NCBI GenBank assembly: GCA_964522015.1
Contig: CAZFST010000011.1
Span: 1 to 64,000, forward strand
Direction of reading: 5' to 3'
DNA: 64,000 bases
Origin: QQWI01 sp964522015
GTDB lineage: Bacteria; Bacillota; Clostridia; Peptostreptococcales; Acidaminobacteraceae
Part shown: piece after piece, positions 52,979-61,433 of the stretch
Layout: every line of letters begins with the position of its first letter
Position numbering within the stretch: position 1 is the first letter of the stretch
Program-made: the position numbers and the translations under genes
The notes under the pieces: generated by a model
What the model saw: the letters and a program-made list of their open reading frames with translations, nothing else
The model's database searches: none
What the model was told of the DNA's origin: nothing

Positions 52979-53998
52979 ATGCTAAATACAGAGACAAAAG
53001 AGACATTGGTGTTGCGTCTTGAAGATGCTATGCCCCTTGGTTCAGGGGAGATGCTCACTAAGATTGAGCAAGGGGCCGCTTGGCTAAGAGCTGGTGGAAC
53101 TGTTATTTTCCCCACAGAGACCGTTTATGGATTGGGGGCTCATGCCCTAGACCCTGAGGCCACTCAAAAGATTTATACTGCTAAGGGCAGACCTTCTGAT
53201 AACCCTTTGATTGTTCACATCCATCACCGTTCTTTGCTGCAACCTTTAATCAAGTGCCTCCCAGAAAAGGCCATTGCGTTAATGGATGCCTTCTGGCCTG
53301 GGCCCTTGACCTTGGTATTTATAAAATCCGATGCAGTACCCCTTAGCGTCACTGGGGGACTTAACACGGTTGCGGTTCGCATGCCCGATCACCCCATTGC
53401 TCTGGCCCTGATAGAGGCCGCGGGGGTCCCTGTTGCGGCGCCGTCAGCAAACTTATCAGGTAAACCAAGTCCTACAAAGGCGGCCCACGTAATTGCCGAT
53501 ATGATGGGACGTGTGGATGCCATTGTGACCTTTGGAGATGTGGATTATGGTATAGAATCAACAGTCCTTGATGTGACCGAAGAAACCCCCATTCTACTGA
53601 GACCGGGGTCGGTAACCCAAGAGCAAATTGAGGCTGTGATTGGTCCCATTGATAGGGATCAGACGATTTTAGAGGCTTTTGGAGATGTTGCGCCCCGCGC
53701 GCCAGGCATGAAATATCGCCATTATGCTCCAAATGCCAAGGTTTTTGTGATTGATCAGGGAATGACAACGACGGTTCTCAATCAACATGTTGCCGATTTT
53801 GAAGGGGCTGGGGAGCGGGTGATGGTGGTTGACATTGCCGATGCTGTGGAACTGGGACGGGTACTTTTTGATCAACTCAGAGACGCGGATGTCCATGGTT
53901 ATACGGTTGTCCTCATACGGGCTGTGGCCCTTGAGGGTGTTGGTCTTGCTGTGATGAACCGCTTGTTAAAGGCTGCCAGTCATCAAGTTTTGCGATAG
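52979..53998 (+). CDS. tsaC: L-threonylcarbamoyladenylate synthase (Sua5/YwlC type)
   Basis: A 339-residue enzyme that makes threonylcarbamoyl-AMP for the t6A37 modification of tRNA. The ATG at 52979 has ggag nine bases upstream; an ATG three codons earlier lies too close to it. The YrdC domain shows FPTETVYGLGA, KGRPSDNPLIVH, FWPGPLTLV and APSANLSGKPSPT. After about residue 215 the longer Sua5-type C-terminal domain follows (RAPGMKYRHYAP). The 3' end is followed by degenerate 17-bp repeats that begin with its last codons. Confidence 0.95.
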   Translation: MLNTETKETLVLRLEDAMPLGSGEMLTKIEQGAAWLRAGGTVIFPTETVYGLGAHALDPEATQKIYTAKGRPSDNPLIVHIHHRSLLQPLIKCLPEKAIALMDAFWPGPLTLVFIKSDAVPLSVTGGLNTVAVRMPDHPIALALIEAAGVPVAAPSANLSGKPSPTKAAHVIADMMGRVDAIVTFGDVDYGIESTVLDVTEETPILLRPGSVTQEQIEAVIGPIDRDQTILEAFGDVAPRAPGMKYRHYAPNAKVFVIDQGMTTTVLNQHVADFEGAGERVMVVDIADAVELGRVLFDQLRDADVHGYTVVLIRAVALEGVGLAVMNRLLKAASHQVLR

Positions 53999-54054
53999 AT
54001 GGGCTTTACGACAACTAAGTGTTGCGATTACTAGGTTTTACGATTAACTAAAAC
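53986..54054 (+). repeat. degenerate ~17-bp repeat series from the 3' end of tsaC
   Basis: Four related units with a (G/T)TT(T/G)(A/G)CGA core (near 53987, 54006, 54023 and 54038), each followed by an ACTA or TAGA-like tail. The first holds the last tsaC codons and stop. They look like diverged stop-spanning duplications. Confidence 0.5.
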
Positions 54055-54066
54055 TGTGGAGGATTT

Positions 54067-54450
54067 ATGTCTAATAAAAACAATCAAAAGCCTGTTCAAG
54101 AGTTAGATAAAAACGGGAAGCCTAAAAAGAAGAAGCAAACTAAGCTTGAGCGTGAACAAGAATATGAGAAAATGATCCACGAAAACTGGAAGGCAAATAG
54201 AGACCAGGGCAAGTGGAAATTTGTGTTTAAATTTGGTGTGCTTAGTTGGGGCGGCTTTACCTATGTGCTCTATTGGGCAATTGTTTTACTGCTCAACTTA
54301 GTTCTCCAAACCAAGACGCCAGTTTCTTTAGTTGTAGTTGTTTTTTCTGCAATAGGATTTTTAGTGGCTGGGGCGGTGTATGGCATCATTCTTTGGAATC
54401 GAAATGAGAAAATATTTCTAAAACGTTACCCGTATGGGCGAGTAAAATAG
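54067..54450 (+). CDS. small two-helix membrane protein, unknown function
   Basis: A 127-residue protein with an ATG after ggaggat. The N-terminal 50 residues are highly basic and polar (Lys-rich NNQKPVQELDKNGKPKKKKQ). Two transmembrane helices follow (about 62-82 and 90-113), with a short basic tail. I recognise no family. It lies between tsaC and rpiB, probably as a lineage-specific insert in the conserved gene order. The basic cytoplasmic N terminus could contact nucleic acid or acidic phospholipid, but nothing shows this. Confidence 0.75.
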   Translation: MSNKNNQKPVQELDKNGKPKKKKQTKLEREQEYEKMIHENWKANRDQGKWKFVFKFGVLSWGGFTYVLYWAIVLLLNLVLQTKTPVSLVVVVFSAIGFLVAGAVYGIILWNRNEKIFLKRYPYGRVK

Positions 54451-54524
54451 TGTATAATGCGAATGATATAGGTTAAAAGTTAAAAGTAAAAAATGAGAGT
54501 TAAAAGATAGAACAGGAGGCTGTT

Positions 54525-54968
54525 ATGAAAATTGCAATGGGTTGTGATCACGGTGGTGTAGAATTGAAAGCAGCAATTGCCCAGCATCTGGAGAAACGGG
54601 GATTTGAGGTTGTTGACTATGGTACAAACTCGTCTGCATCTGTGGATTATCCAGACTATTCAAAAGCAGTGGGTCAAGCCATCCAAAATGGCGATTGCGA
54701 GCGTGGTATTTTAATCTGTGGCACAGGCCAAGGTATTGCAATGGCTGCCAATAAAATGCGAGGCATCCGCTGTGCTGTGTTGACTGATGTTTTTAGTGCG
54801 GAAATGACACGGATGCACAATGATGCTAATGTGATTGCACTGGGTGGCCGAGTCACTGGGGTTGGACATGCACTAAGAATAGTGGATGCGTACTTGGATG
54901 CGGAATTTGAAGGTGGCAGACATCAAACACGAATCAACAAGATAATGGCACTAGAAGAAAACAACTAA
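54525..54968 (+). CDS. rpiB: ribose 5-phosphate isomerase B
   Basis: A 147-residue RpiB/LacAB-type isomerase, ATG after aggaggc. Motifs: GCDHGGVELK, DYGTNSSASVDYPDYSKAV, the catalytic cysteine region ILICGTGQGIAMAANK, and ARMHNDANVIALGGR-like ending (TRMHNDANVIALGG). It interconverts ribose 5-phosphate and ribulose 5-phosphate in the pentose phosphate pathway. The upstream 70 bases hold a run of GTTAAAAG words without clear function. Confidence 0.95.
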   Translation: MKIAMGCDHGGVELKAAIAQHLEKRGFEVVDYGTNSSASVDYPDYSKAVGQAIQNGDCERGILICGTGQGIAMAANKMRGIRCAVLTDVFSAEMTRMHNDANVIALGGRVTGVGHALRIVDAYLDAEFEGGRHQTRINKIMALEENN

Positions 54969-55014
54969 AAACGAGCCATGGCTCACTGCTAACTGACAAA
55001 GGATAGGTGAAAAT

Positions 55015-55644
55015 ATGAGTACAGTTTTAGAGATGAACCACCCGTTAATTCAGCATAAATTAAGCATCATTCGAGATAAGAATACTGGTTCAAAGGAGTT
55101 CCGCGAACTGGTCAAAGAAGTATCCATGTTGATGGCATACGAAGTGACCAGAGAATTGCCTCTTGAAGAAGTTGAAATAGAAACACCGATCATGACCACA
55201 AAAGCCCAGATGCTTTCAGGCCGTAAATTAGCGATTATCCCAATTCTAAGAGCGGGTCTTGGCATGGTAGATGGTTTCTTAAACCTTTTACCAGCTGCAA
55301 AAGTGGGACACATTGGTCTTTACAGAGATCCAGAAACCCTTGAACCAGTGGAATATTACTGTAAAGCTCCGACTGATTTAGCGGAACGTGACTTATTTGT
55401 TGTAGATCCCATGCTTGCAACAGGTGGTTCAGCAATAGCGGCTATCCAGTTTTTAAAAGCTAGAGGCGCGATCAGCATTAAATTTGTTTGCCTGATTGCT
55501 TGCCCAGAGGGGGTTAAAGCCCTGTCGGATGCCCACCCAGATGTGGACATTTTCGTTGCGAAAATCGATGAAAAACTTAACGATCACGCTTATATCATTC
55601 CGGGCCTTGGGGATGCTGGGGATCGTTTATTTGGCACAAAGTAA
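55015..55644 (+). CDS. upp: uracil phosphoribosyltransferase
   Basis: A 209-residue enzyme joining uracil and PRPP to make UMP. The ATG follows aaaggatagg. Motifs: NHPLIQHKLSIIRDKNTGSK, IPILRAGLGMVDG, the PRPP loop VVDPMLATGGSA, and C-terminal YIIPGLGDAGDRLFGTK for uracil binding. It lies 46 bp after rpiB in the pyrimidine/pentose salvage part of the cluster. Its 3' end is duplicated downstream. Confidence 0.97.
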   Translation: MSTVLEMNHPLIQHKLSIIRDKNTGSKEFRELVKEVSMLMAYEVTRELPLEEVEIETPIMTTKAQMLSGRKLAIIPILRAGLGMVDGFLNLLPAAKVGHIGLYRDPETLEPVEYYCKAPTDLAERDLFVVDPMLATGGSAIAAIQFLKARGAISIKFVCLIACPEGVKALSDAHPDVDIFVAKIDEKLNDHAYIIPGLGDAGDRLFGTK

Positions 55645-55680
55645 AATGTTGCCTAGCCTTATATTTAGCACAAAGTAAAA
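55628..55680 (+). repeat. 34-bp spaced direct repeat spanning the upp stop
   Basis: TATTTGGCACAAAGTAAAA at 55628-55646 contains the last upp codons and stop, and TATTTAGCACAAAGTAAAA recurs at 55662-55680. Confidence 0.85.
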
Positions 55681-55774
55681 AGGGTAACAGTTTTGTTGTT
55701 GATTTGTGTGCGTTAAACCGATAAAATAACGGCGAGTGTCACAAAAATATGGGCGATGGCCTGGAGGAACTAAA

Positions 55775-56818
55775 GTGGTTTTAAAATTGTTTATTCCGAT
55801 GCTGACAGCATTTTTTATCAGCTTGTTAGCGACGCCAATCATTATCAAGGTGGCCCACCACGTCGGGGCTATTGATGTACCAACCGACGAACGACGAGTC
55901 CATAAAAGCCCTATTCCTAGATTAGGTGGCTTGGCCATATTCATTTCCGTTATGATTTCGTTATTGATTTTTATCGATTTACCGACCACAAAACTGCTTG
56001 GCATCGTGATTGGCTCCCTGATTATAGTTTTAATGGGCTTTATTGATGACATCCAGCCAATCAAAGCAAAATATAAATTAATGGTCCAAATTTTAGCAGC
56101 ATTTGTACTGATTTTTTCAGGCATTCGCATCACTGGGATTTCAAGCTTTTTTAACCTTGAGCAAACCATTTATCTAGATGGCGCCATCGGTCTGATTATT
56201 TCTGTTTTATGGATTGTGGGCATTACTAACACCTTAAACTTGATTGACGGTCTTGACGGCCTGGCAGGGGGTGTCGCTTCCATTTCAGCCTTGACCCTTG
56301 CTTATGTTGCCTTTGTTAATGGGCGTATTGAAATCGCCATTATCACACTGATTATTGCAGGCGCCAGCATCGGCTTTCTGCCTTATAACTTTAACCCTGC
56401 CCGCATTTTTATGGGGGATACGGGAGCCCTCTTCCTGGGCTTTATTCTGGCGGCTATCTCCATTGAAGGCACCTTAAAAAGTGCTGCTGCCATTGCTTTT
56501 TTCGCACCAGTGTTGGCTTTGGGTATCCCAATCTTCGATACCTTCTTTTCCATCGTTAGGCGTCTAGCCAAGGGTCAGCATCCCTTTGAGGCAGATAAGG
56601 GTCATCTCCATCATCGGATTTTAGAGATGGGCTTTGGGCAAAAGAGAACAGTTTTAACACTCTACTTGATCAATACGCTTTTGGGCGTTGGCGGAATTTT
56701 GCTGCTTAAAAAGCACTATTTCCAAATGAGCATCGCAATCATAGTCGCCGCAATCTTAATCGCGATTCCAATCCGTTTGAGTTTACAAAAGCGCAGTCGC
56801 GACGAAAAGGGAGAATAA
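55775..56818 (+). CDS. tagO: undecaprenyl-phosphate N-acetylglucosamine 1-phosphate transferase
   Basis: A 347-residue polytopic transferase (WecA/TagO/MraY superfamily). I chose the GTG at 55775, which has ggagga seven bases upstream; a GTG 13 codons earlier has no ribosome site. Motifs: RVHKSPIPRLGGLAI, the catalytic aspartates GFIDDIQP, NLIDGLDGLAGG, FNPARIFMGDTGALF and HPFEADKGHLHHRI. It starts synthesis of wall polymers by loading a GlcNAc-phosphate on the lipid carrier. Such a polymer is a plausible anchor for the many SLH proteins in this window. It is followed two bases later by wecB. Confidence 0.93.
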   Translation: MVLKLFIPMLTAFFISLLATPIIIKVAHHVGAIDVPTDERRVHKSPIPRLGGLAIFISVMISLLIFIDLPTTKLLGIVIGSLIIVLMGFIDDIQPIKAKYKLMVQILAAFVLIFSGIRITGISSFFNLEQTIYLDGAIGLIISVLWIVGITNTLNLIDGLDGLAGGVASISALTLAYVAFVNGRIEIAIITLIIAGASIGFLPYNFNPARIFMGDTGALFLGFILAAISIEGTLKSAAAIAFFAPVLALGIPIFDTFFSIVRRLAKGQHPFEADKGHLHHRILEMGFGQKRTVLTLYLINTLLGVGGILLLKKHYFQMSIAIIVAAILIAIPIRLSLQKRSRDEKGE

Positions 56819-56820
56819 CC

Positions 56821-57996
56821 ATGAGCGAAATTTCACAAAATACAAACTCAGAGCCACAAACTACGAACCAGGAACCCCAAAAGAAAATTAAAATCATGTC
56901 GGTTTTTGGTACCCGTCCTGAAGCCATCAAGATGGCTCCTCTGGTTAAGGCATTGGCCAATACCCCTTGGATCGATGCGACGGTCTGCGTTACAGCTCAG
57001 CATCGCGAAATGCTCGATCAAGTCCTTGAGTTATTTGAGATAACACCTGATTTCGACCTTGATATCATGAAACAAAATCAAAAATTATCTGAGATTATCA
57101 GTAATATTTTGATCGGTATGGAGGACGTTCTAGACCAAGCTAAGCCGGATATGTTATTGGTTCACGGTGATACTACTACAACTCTTGCGGCTAGTATGGC
57201 GGCGTTTAACAAGGGTATTAAGGTTGGCCACGTTGAGGCGGGGCTTCGCAGTGGCAACAAATGGTCGCCGTATCCGGAAGAAATGAATCGCAGCCTCACC
57301 ACTCGGTTGGCTGACTTGCATTTTGCGCCGACGACGACAAACGAAGAGAATCTATTACTGGAGCGGGTGCCAGCAGAACTGATTTCTGTGACGGGCAATA
57401 CGGTAACTGACGCTCTGTTGATGATGGTAGAAAAGGATTATGTCTTTGAAGAGGCCTTGATCAATGAGATTTTGGATTCTGGTCAAAAGCTTGTGCTTGT
57501 AACGGCTCACCGACGGGAAAATCTTGGAGAGCCCATGCGCAATATCTTTAGAGCCATCAAGCAATTGGCTGATACCCACCCTGAAATCACAGTGGTTTAC
57601 CCAATTCACTTAAATCCAAAAGTGAGAGAGATCGCCACAGAAATCTTGAACGATCATCCCCGGATTCACCTGATTGCACCAATGAGTTATAAGCCTTTTG
57701 CAAATCTTCAGGCCCGTTCTTACTTTTTGATGACGGATTCTGGTGGCATGCAAGAAGAAGCTCCAGCCCTAAAAGTTCCCGTTTTGGTGCTGCGCACAGA
57801 AACTGAGCGTCCTGAAGGAGTTGCAGCAGGAACCCTTCTAATGGCAGGGGTAGAAACTGAGCGGATTTATGCCCTTGGCCATCAGCTCCTGACAGATGAT
57901 GCCATGTACCAGCGGATGGTCAATACCAAGAATCCATATGGTGATGGTACGGCCTGCGAGAAAATCGTGGCAGCAATAAAGCGTTACTTTGCCTAG
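56821..57996 (+). CDS. wecB: UDP-N-acetylglucosamine 2-epimerase (non-hydrolysing)
   Basis: A 391-residue epimerase making UDP-ManNAc for wall polymers (also called mnaA). Motifs: VFGTRPEAIKMAPLV, VHGDTTTT, VEAGLRSGN, AHRRENLGEPM and TDSGGMQEEAP. The extra first 20 residues are low-complexity with an imperfect repeat (NSEPQTTNQEPQ), another likely microduplication, before the true fold begins at KIKIMSVFG. Coupled to tagO, it provides the second sugar for a GlcNAc-ManNAc linkage unit. Confidence 0.95.
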   Translation: MSEISQNTNSEPQTTNQEPQKKIKIMSVFGTRPEAIKMAPLVKALANTPWIDATVCVTAQHREMLDQVLELFEITPDFDLDIMKQNQKLSEIISNILIGMEDVLDQAKPDMLLVHGDTTTTLAASMAAFNKGIKVGHVEAGLRSGNKWSPYPEEMNRSLTTRLADLHFAPTTTNEENLLLERVPAELISVTGNTVTDALLMMVEKDYVFEEALINEILDSGQKLVLVTAHRRENLGEPMRNIFRAIKQLADTHPEITVVYPIHLNPKVREIATEILNDHPRIHLIAPMSYKPFANLQARSYFLMTDSGGMQEEAPALKVPVLVLRTETERPEGVAAGTLLMAGVETERIYALGHQLLTDDAMYQRMVNTKNPYGDGTACEKIVAAIKRYFA

Positions 57997-58063
57997 AAAC
58001 AAAGTACGTCTCTGGTTTTGGCTCTGATTGCCTCTGGATGACGAAAAACAATCATAAAACTTT

Positions 58064-58117
58064 AATGGGCTGTCTCCAAATGATGTTTAAATCATTTGGA
58101 GACAGCCCATTTTTTTC
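58064..58117 (+). terminator. terminator after wecB
   Basis: Perfect 21-bp arms at 58064-58084 and 58091-58111 with a six-base loop, followed by TTTTTTT. Confidence 0.93.
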
Positions 58118-58161
58118 GTAACATTAGTGGAAGCGATGCAGTACAAGCAAATAAAGGAAAT

Positions 58162-58190
58162 TTGACAACGATTGCATAACGGTCTACACT
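58162..58190 (+). promoter_or_regulatory. candidate promoter of the CoA-transferase operon
   Basis: TTGACA (58162-58167), a 17-bp spacer and TACACT (58185-58190), about 115 bases before the first start codon. The remainder of the 307-bp gap after wecB holds only the terminator. Confidence 0.45.
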
Positions 58191-58303
58191 TATACTTTGA
58201 ATGTTGCTTGAATCTTTGAATGTTTTTAGTGTATGAAACCCACTAAATGTGCTATTCTATTAATTGTACAGAGTAATCTGTTTGGGTATTGTGGAGGTGA
58301 AGT

Positions 58304-58954
58304 ATGCACAAGTTAAAAGTAGCACAAGATGCTATCTCTTTAGTTGAAGATGGCATGACGCTAATGGTGGGTGGGTTCCTAGGGGTAGGGTCGCCTGAAA
58401 CTCTCATTAGCGCAGTCATTGCAAAGGGTTGCAAGGATTTGACTCTGATTTGCAATGATACTGGTTTTCCAGATAAGGGTGTTGGTCGATTGGTGTGTGC
58501 GGGCTTAGTTAAAAAAGTCTACACATCTCACATCGGTACAAATCCTGAATCCGGGGACCGGATGAATGATGGTCGTATGGAAATCATTCTGACACCACAG
58601 GGCACTTTGGCTGAACAAGTCCGAGCTGCTGGTGCGGGTCTTGGGGGAGTCATTACCCCTACTGGTCTTGGCACCATTGTAGAAAACGGCAAGCAGATTT
58701 TAGAAATGGATGGTAAGCGATTCTTGGTTGAAAAAGCCTTGAAAGCTGATGTCGCATTGATTAGTGCAGAATGGGTTGATCAAAAGGGCAACTGTGTCTA
58801 TGACAAAGCGGCTCGAAATTTTAACCCACTGATGGCTATGGCAGCGGATCATGTGATTGTTGAAGCTCATTCGATTGTGGCAATCGGCGATTTAGATCCC
58901 AATTTGGTACACACGCCGCACATCTTTATTGATGTCATTGTTAAGGAGGCTTAA
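58304..58954 (+). CDS. atoD: CoA-transferase subunit A (acetate/acetoacetate type)
   Basis: A 216-residue subunit; ATG after ggaggtg. It is close to AtoD/CtfA: MTLMVGGFLGVGSPETLI, ICNDTGFPDKGVGRL, SHIGTNPESG, VRAAGAGLGGVITPTGLG and ARNFNPLMAMAADHVIVEA. With subunit B it moves CoA between a short-chain acyl-CoA and acetoacetate, butyrate or a related acid. The pair sits between wall-precursor genes and the atp operon. It may work with the keto-acid cleavage enzyme at 46 kb. Confidence 0.92.
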   Translation: MHKLKVAQDAISLVEDGMTLMVGGFLGVGSPETLISAVIAKGCKDLTLICNDTGFPDKGVGRLVCAGLVKKVYTSHIGTNPESGDRMNDGRMEIILTPQGTLAEQVRAAGAGLGGVITPTGLGTIVENGKQILEMDGKRFLVEKALKADVALISAEWVDQKGNCVYDKAARNFNPLMAMAADHVIVEAHSIVAIGDLDPNLVHTPHIFIDVIVKEA

Positions 58955-58956
58955 TT

Positions 58957-59616
58957 TTGGACAAAAATAAAATTCGCGAAGTGATTGCCAAACGCGTTGC
59001 TATGGAATTTAAAGATGGGGATTTAGTCAATCTTGGTATTGGTTTACCAACTGAAGTGGCTAACTATGTACCGACTTCCATTGAAGTGATTTTTCAGTCG
59101 GAAAACGGCTTTATCGGCATGGGCACTGCGCCAGAAAAAGGTCAAGAAATCAGGAATTTAGTCAATGCCGGTTCTATGCCCGCAACGATTCTTCCAGGGG
59201 GTGCCTTCTTTGATAGTGCCACTTCTTTTGCCATTATTCGCGGTGGTCACTTAGATTATACGGTTCTTGGTGCGCTGCAAGTAGACGAAAAAGGGAATCT
59301 TGCAAATTGGATGATTCCTGGCAAAAAAGTACCTGGCATGGGTGGTGCTATGGACCTTGTTACGGGGGCTAAACACGTGATTGTGGCCATGGAGCATACT
59401 GCAAAAGGGGAACTGAAAATCTTTAAAGAGTGTACTTTACCACTGACTGCAGCTGGGGCAGTGGATATGATCGTGACAGAAATGGGCGTTATGATTGTGA
59501 CCCCAAATGGCCTCAAACTTAAAGAATACCATCCTGATTTTACCCTTGAAGAAATTCAAGAGGCAACTGGATGCGATCTACTCATTGAAGATGACTTAAT
59601 CCCAATGCCTGTATAA
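58957..59616 (+). CDS. atoA: CoA-transferase subunit B (acetate/acetoacetate type)
   Basis: A 219-residue subunit starting at a TTG with aaggagg eight bases upstream, two bases after the subunit A stop. It has the DGDLVNLGIGLPTEVANYVP start, the catalytic glutamate motif SENGFIGMG, LPGGAFFDSATSFAIIRGGH and GKKVPGMGGAMDLVTGA. All are standard for the AtoA/CtfB group. The E of SENG forms the covalent CoA thioester. Confidence 0.93.
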   Translation: MDKNKIREVIAKRVAMEFKDGDLVNLGIGLPTEVANYVPTSIEVIFQSENGFIGMGTAPEKGQEIRNLVNAGSMPATILPGGAFFDSATSFAIIRGGHLDYTVLGALQVDEKGNLANWMIPGKKVPGMGGAMDLVTGAKHVIVAMEHTAKGELKIFKECTLPLTAAGAVDMIVTEMGVMIVTPNGLKLKEYHPDFTLEEIQEATGCDLLIEDDLIPMPV

Positions 59617-59697
59617 AATTATGATTTTGCATTTAAGTGCAGTAATTTGCTTATTGCAACCTCTTGACTGCAACATTGAAGATTGGAAGGTTAAATA

Positions 59698-59928
59698 GTG
59701 GGTAAGAACGACTTTAGGATGTATTCAAATCTCCTCTTATTATCACAGATAGGTATCAATATGTTGGTTCCAATTATCGGTGGTCTTTTTGTTGGTAGAT
59801 GGCTAGATAGTAAACTGCATACATCGCCCCTATTTTTATTATTATGCATTTTGATTTGTACAATTGCGGCCTTTATGAACCTTTATAAAGTGACCATGGC
59901 TGCTGCAAAAAAAACAAAGAAGAAGTAG
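59698..59928 (+). CDS. atpZ: AtpZ-like small ATP synthase-associated protein
   Basis: A 76-residue protein starting at a GTG after gaaggtt. It has two hydrophobic helices (about 9-32 and 43-66) with GGLFVGRWLDSKL between, the pattern of the ATPase gene 1/AtpZ family. AtpZ works with AtpI in Na+- or Mg2+-related assembly of the rotary ATPase; the precise role is not settled. First gene of the atp operon. Confidence 0.82.
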   Translation: MGKNDFRMYSNLLLLSQIGINMLVPIIGGLFVGRWLDSKLHTSPLFLLLCILICTIAAFMNLYKVTMAAAKKTKKK

Positions 59929-59938
59929 CGAGGAACAG

Positions 59939-60340
59939 ATGATGAAAGAAGTCAAACAACTGGTTTTTCAAGTTGGTAAGTGGTCAATTGCATTAAATTT
60001 GTGTGCTATTATACTGGCGTTTATACTCATCAAAAATTCAATCCCAATGGTACTAGGTATCATTTTTGGCGCTACTTTTGCTTTATTAGAGTTCTATGCT
60101 TTATCGCTTTCCCTTGAAAAAGCAGTTAAAAAATCTCCAAGTCAAGCGGCAACTTCAGTGGCACTTGGTGCATATGGTCGATTGGCCATAACGGCTGTTG
60201 TCATTATGGTGGCTATTAAAGCACCCTATCTCAACGAACTTGGAACAGCATTTGGAATTGTATCGATCAAATTCGTTATTTATATAATGAATTTTTTCAA
60301 TAAAAAAGCACCACAATTACCGGATGGTGATGGGGTGTAA
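59939..60340 (+). CDS. atpI: ATP synthase subunit I
   Basis: A 133-residue membrane protein; ATG after gagga. Four hydrophobic helices match the AtpI family, with FALLEFYALSLSLEKAVKKS in the centre. AtpI helps assemble the c ring. It lies 10 bp after atpZ and 36 bp before atpB. Confidence 0.85.
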   Translation: MMKEVKQLVFQVGKWSIALNLCAIILAFILIKNSIPMVLGIIFGATFALLEFYALSLSLEKAVKKSPSQAATSVALGAYGRLAITAVVIMVAIKAPYLNELGTAFGIVSIKFVIYIMNFFNKKAPQLPDGDGV

Positions 60341-60376
60341 AGCAGTAGTTATTTTTTTAAGAAAGGAGGAATAACT

Positions 60377-61045
60377 ATGATCGGTACAGCAAGTTTTGGC
60401 CCTGAGGTTGTATTTCAGTTTGGGAATTTTCATATTTCTCAAACCGTTACTGTTACGTGGTATATCATGGCGGCTATTATGATTTTTGTAACACTCGCCA
60501 TGCGTAAAAAAGAAATCATACCAACAGGGGTTCAAAACTTCTTAGAGATTTTTGTTGAAGTCATTTATGGTTTGGTCAGACAAACCATGGGTGAAAGGCG
60601 CCTTAATTTTGCACCATATATGGGAACAATCATGATTCTAATTGCTTGTTGTAATCTGATTGGCTTGTTGGGTATTAGACCCCCGACAGCAGATTTGAAT
60701 ACAACCTTAGCGTTAGCCCTAATGACTGTGGCTTCGTGCCATATATTTGGTGTCGCCAACAAAGGTCTTGGTTTTTACAAAGGATTTTTAGAGCCAGTAC
60801 CGTTTTTATTGCCGCTTAATATTATCGGCGAACTTGCAACACCAATCTCTTTAAGTTTTCGTCTTTTCGGAAATATCACTGGCGGCATGGTCATCATGTG
60901 GTTAGTGTACAGTGCACTTGGTAATTTTGCACTGGTTCCAATCCCAGCATTTTTGCATATCTATTTTGATTTGTTTGCTGGTTTATTACAATCATTTATC
61001 TTCACAATGCTGACAATGGTATTTATTACAAATGCAGTGGATTAG
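60377..61045 (+). CDS. atpB: ATP synthase subunit a
   Basis: A 222-residue polytopic subunit; ATG after aaaggagg. The essential arginine lies in SLSFRLFGNITGG in the fifth helix region, with PFLLPLNIIGELATPIS before it. It forms the ion half-channels facing the c ring. The protein is short compared with enteric AtpB, as in other clostridia. Confidence 0.95.
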   Translation: MIGTASFGPEVVFQFGNFHISQTVTVTWYIMAAIMIFVTLAMRKKEIIPTGVQNFLEIFVEVIYGLVRQTMGERRLNFAPYMGTIMILIACCNLIGLLGIRPPTADLNTTLALALMTVASCHIFGVANKGLGFYKGFLEPVPFLLPLNIIGELATPISLSFRLFGNITGGMVIMWLVYSALGNFALVPIPAFLHIYFDLFAGLLQSFIFTMLTMVFITNAVD

Positions 61046-61125
61046 AAAATGTAAAACAGCTTATAATTTTGAATTTCAAATGACAAGTAGTTTACGATTA
61101 GTGCATTTCTAAGGAGGAAATACAT

Positions 61126-61392
61126 ATGGATCCTATTACAGGTAAAGCTTTAGTTCTTGCAGCATCGGCAATCGGCGCAGGTCTTTCAATGATTGCAGGT
61201 ATTGGCCCTGGTATCGGTCAGGGTTTTGCAGCTGGTAAAGGTGCAGAGGCAGTTGGTAGACAACCAGAAGCACAGGGCGACATTGTTAGAACAATGCTAT
61301 TAGGTTGCGCCGTTGCCGAGTCAACAGGTATTTATGGTCTTGTTATCGCTTTGATCCTTTTATTTGCAAATCCATTGGTCGGCATGCTTTAA
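61126..61392 (+). CDS. atpE: ATP synthase subunit c, Na+-type
   Basis: An 88-residue hairpin subunit; ATG after aaggaggaa. It carries Q32 (GPGIGQG), V63, E65, S66, T67 and Y70 (VAESTGIY), which are exactly the residues that bind Na+ in the Ilyobacter and Propionigenium rotors. The conserved loop is RQPEAQGDI. The enzyme is therefore expected to couple ATP to a sodium gradient. The sequence is close to those two rotors throughout. Confidence 0.96.
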   Translation: MDPITGKALVLAASAIGAGLSMIAGIGPGIGQGFAAGKGAEAVGRQPEAQGDIVRTMLLGCAVAESTGIYGLVIALILLFANPLVGML

Positions 61393-61433
61393 TTTAATGA
61401 CGAACCACTGAGGATTTAGCGAGGAGGGACTGT

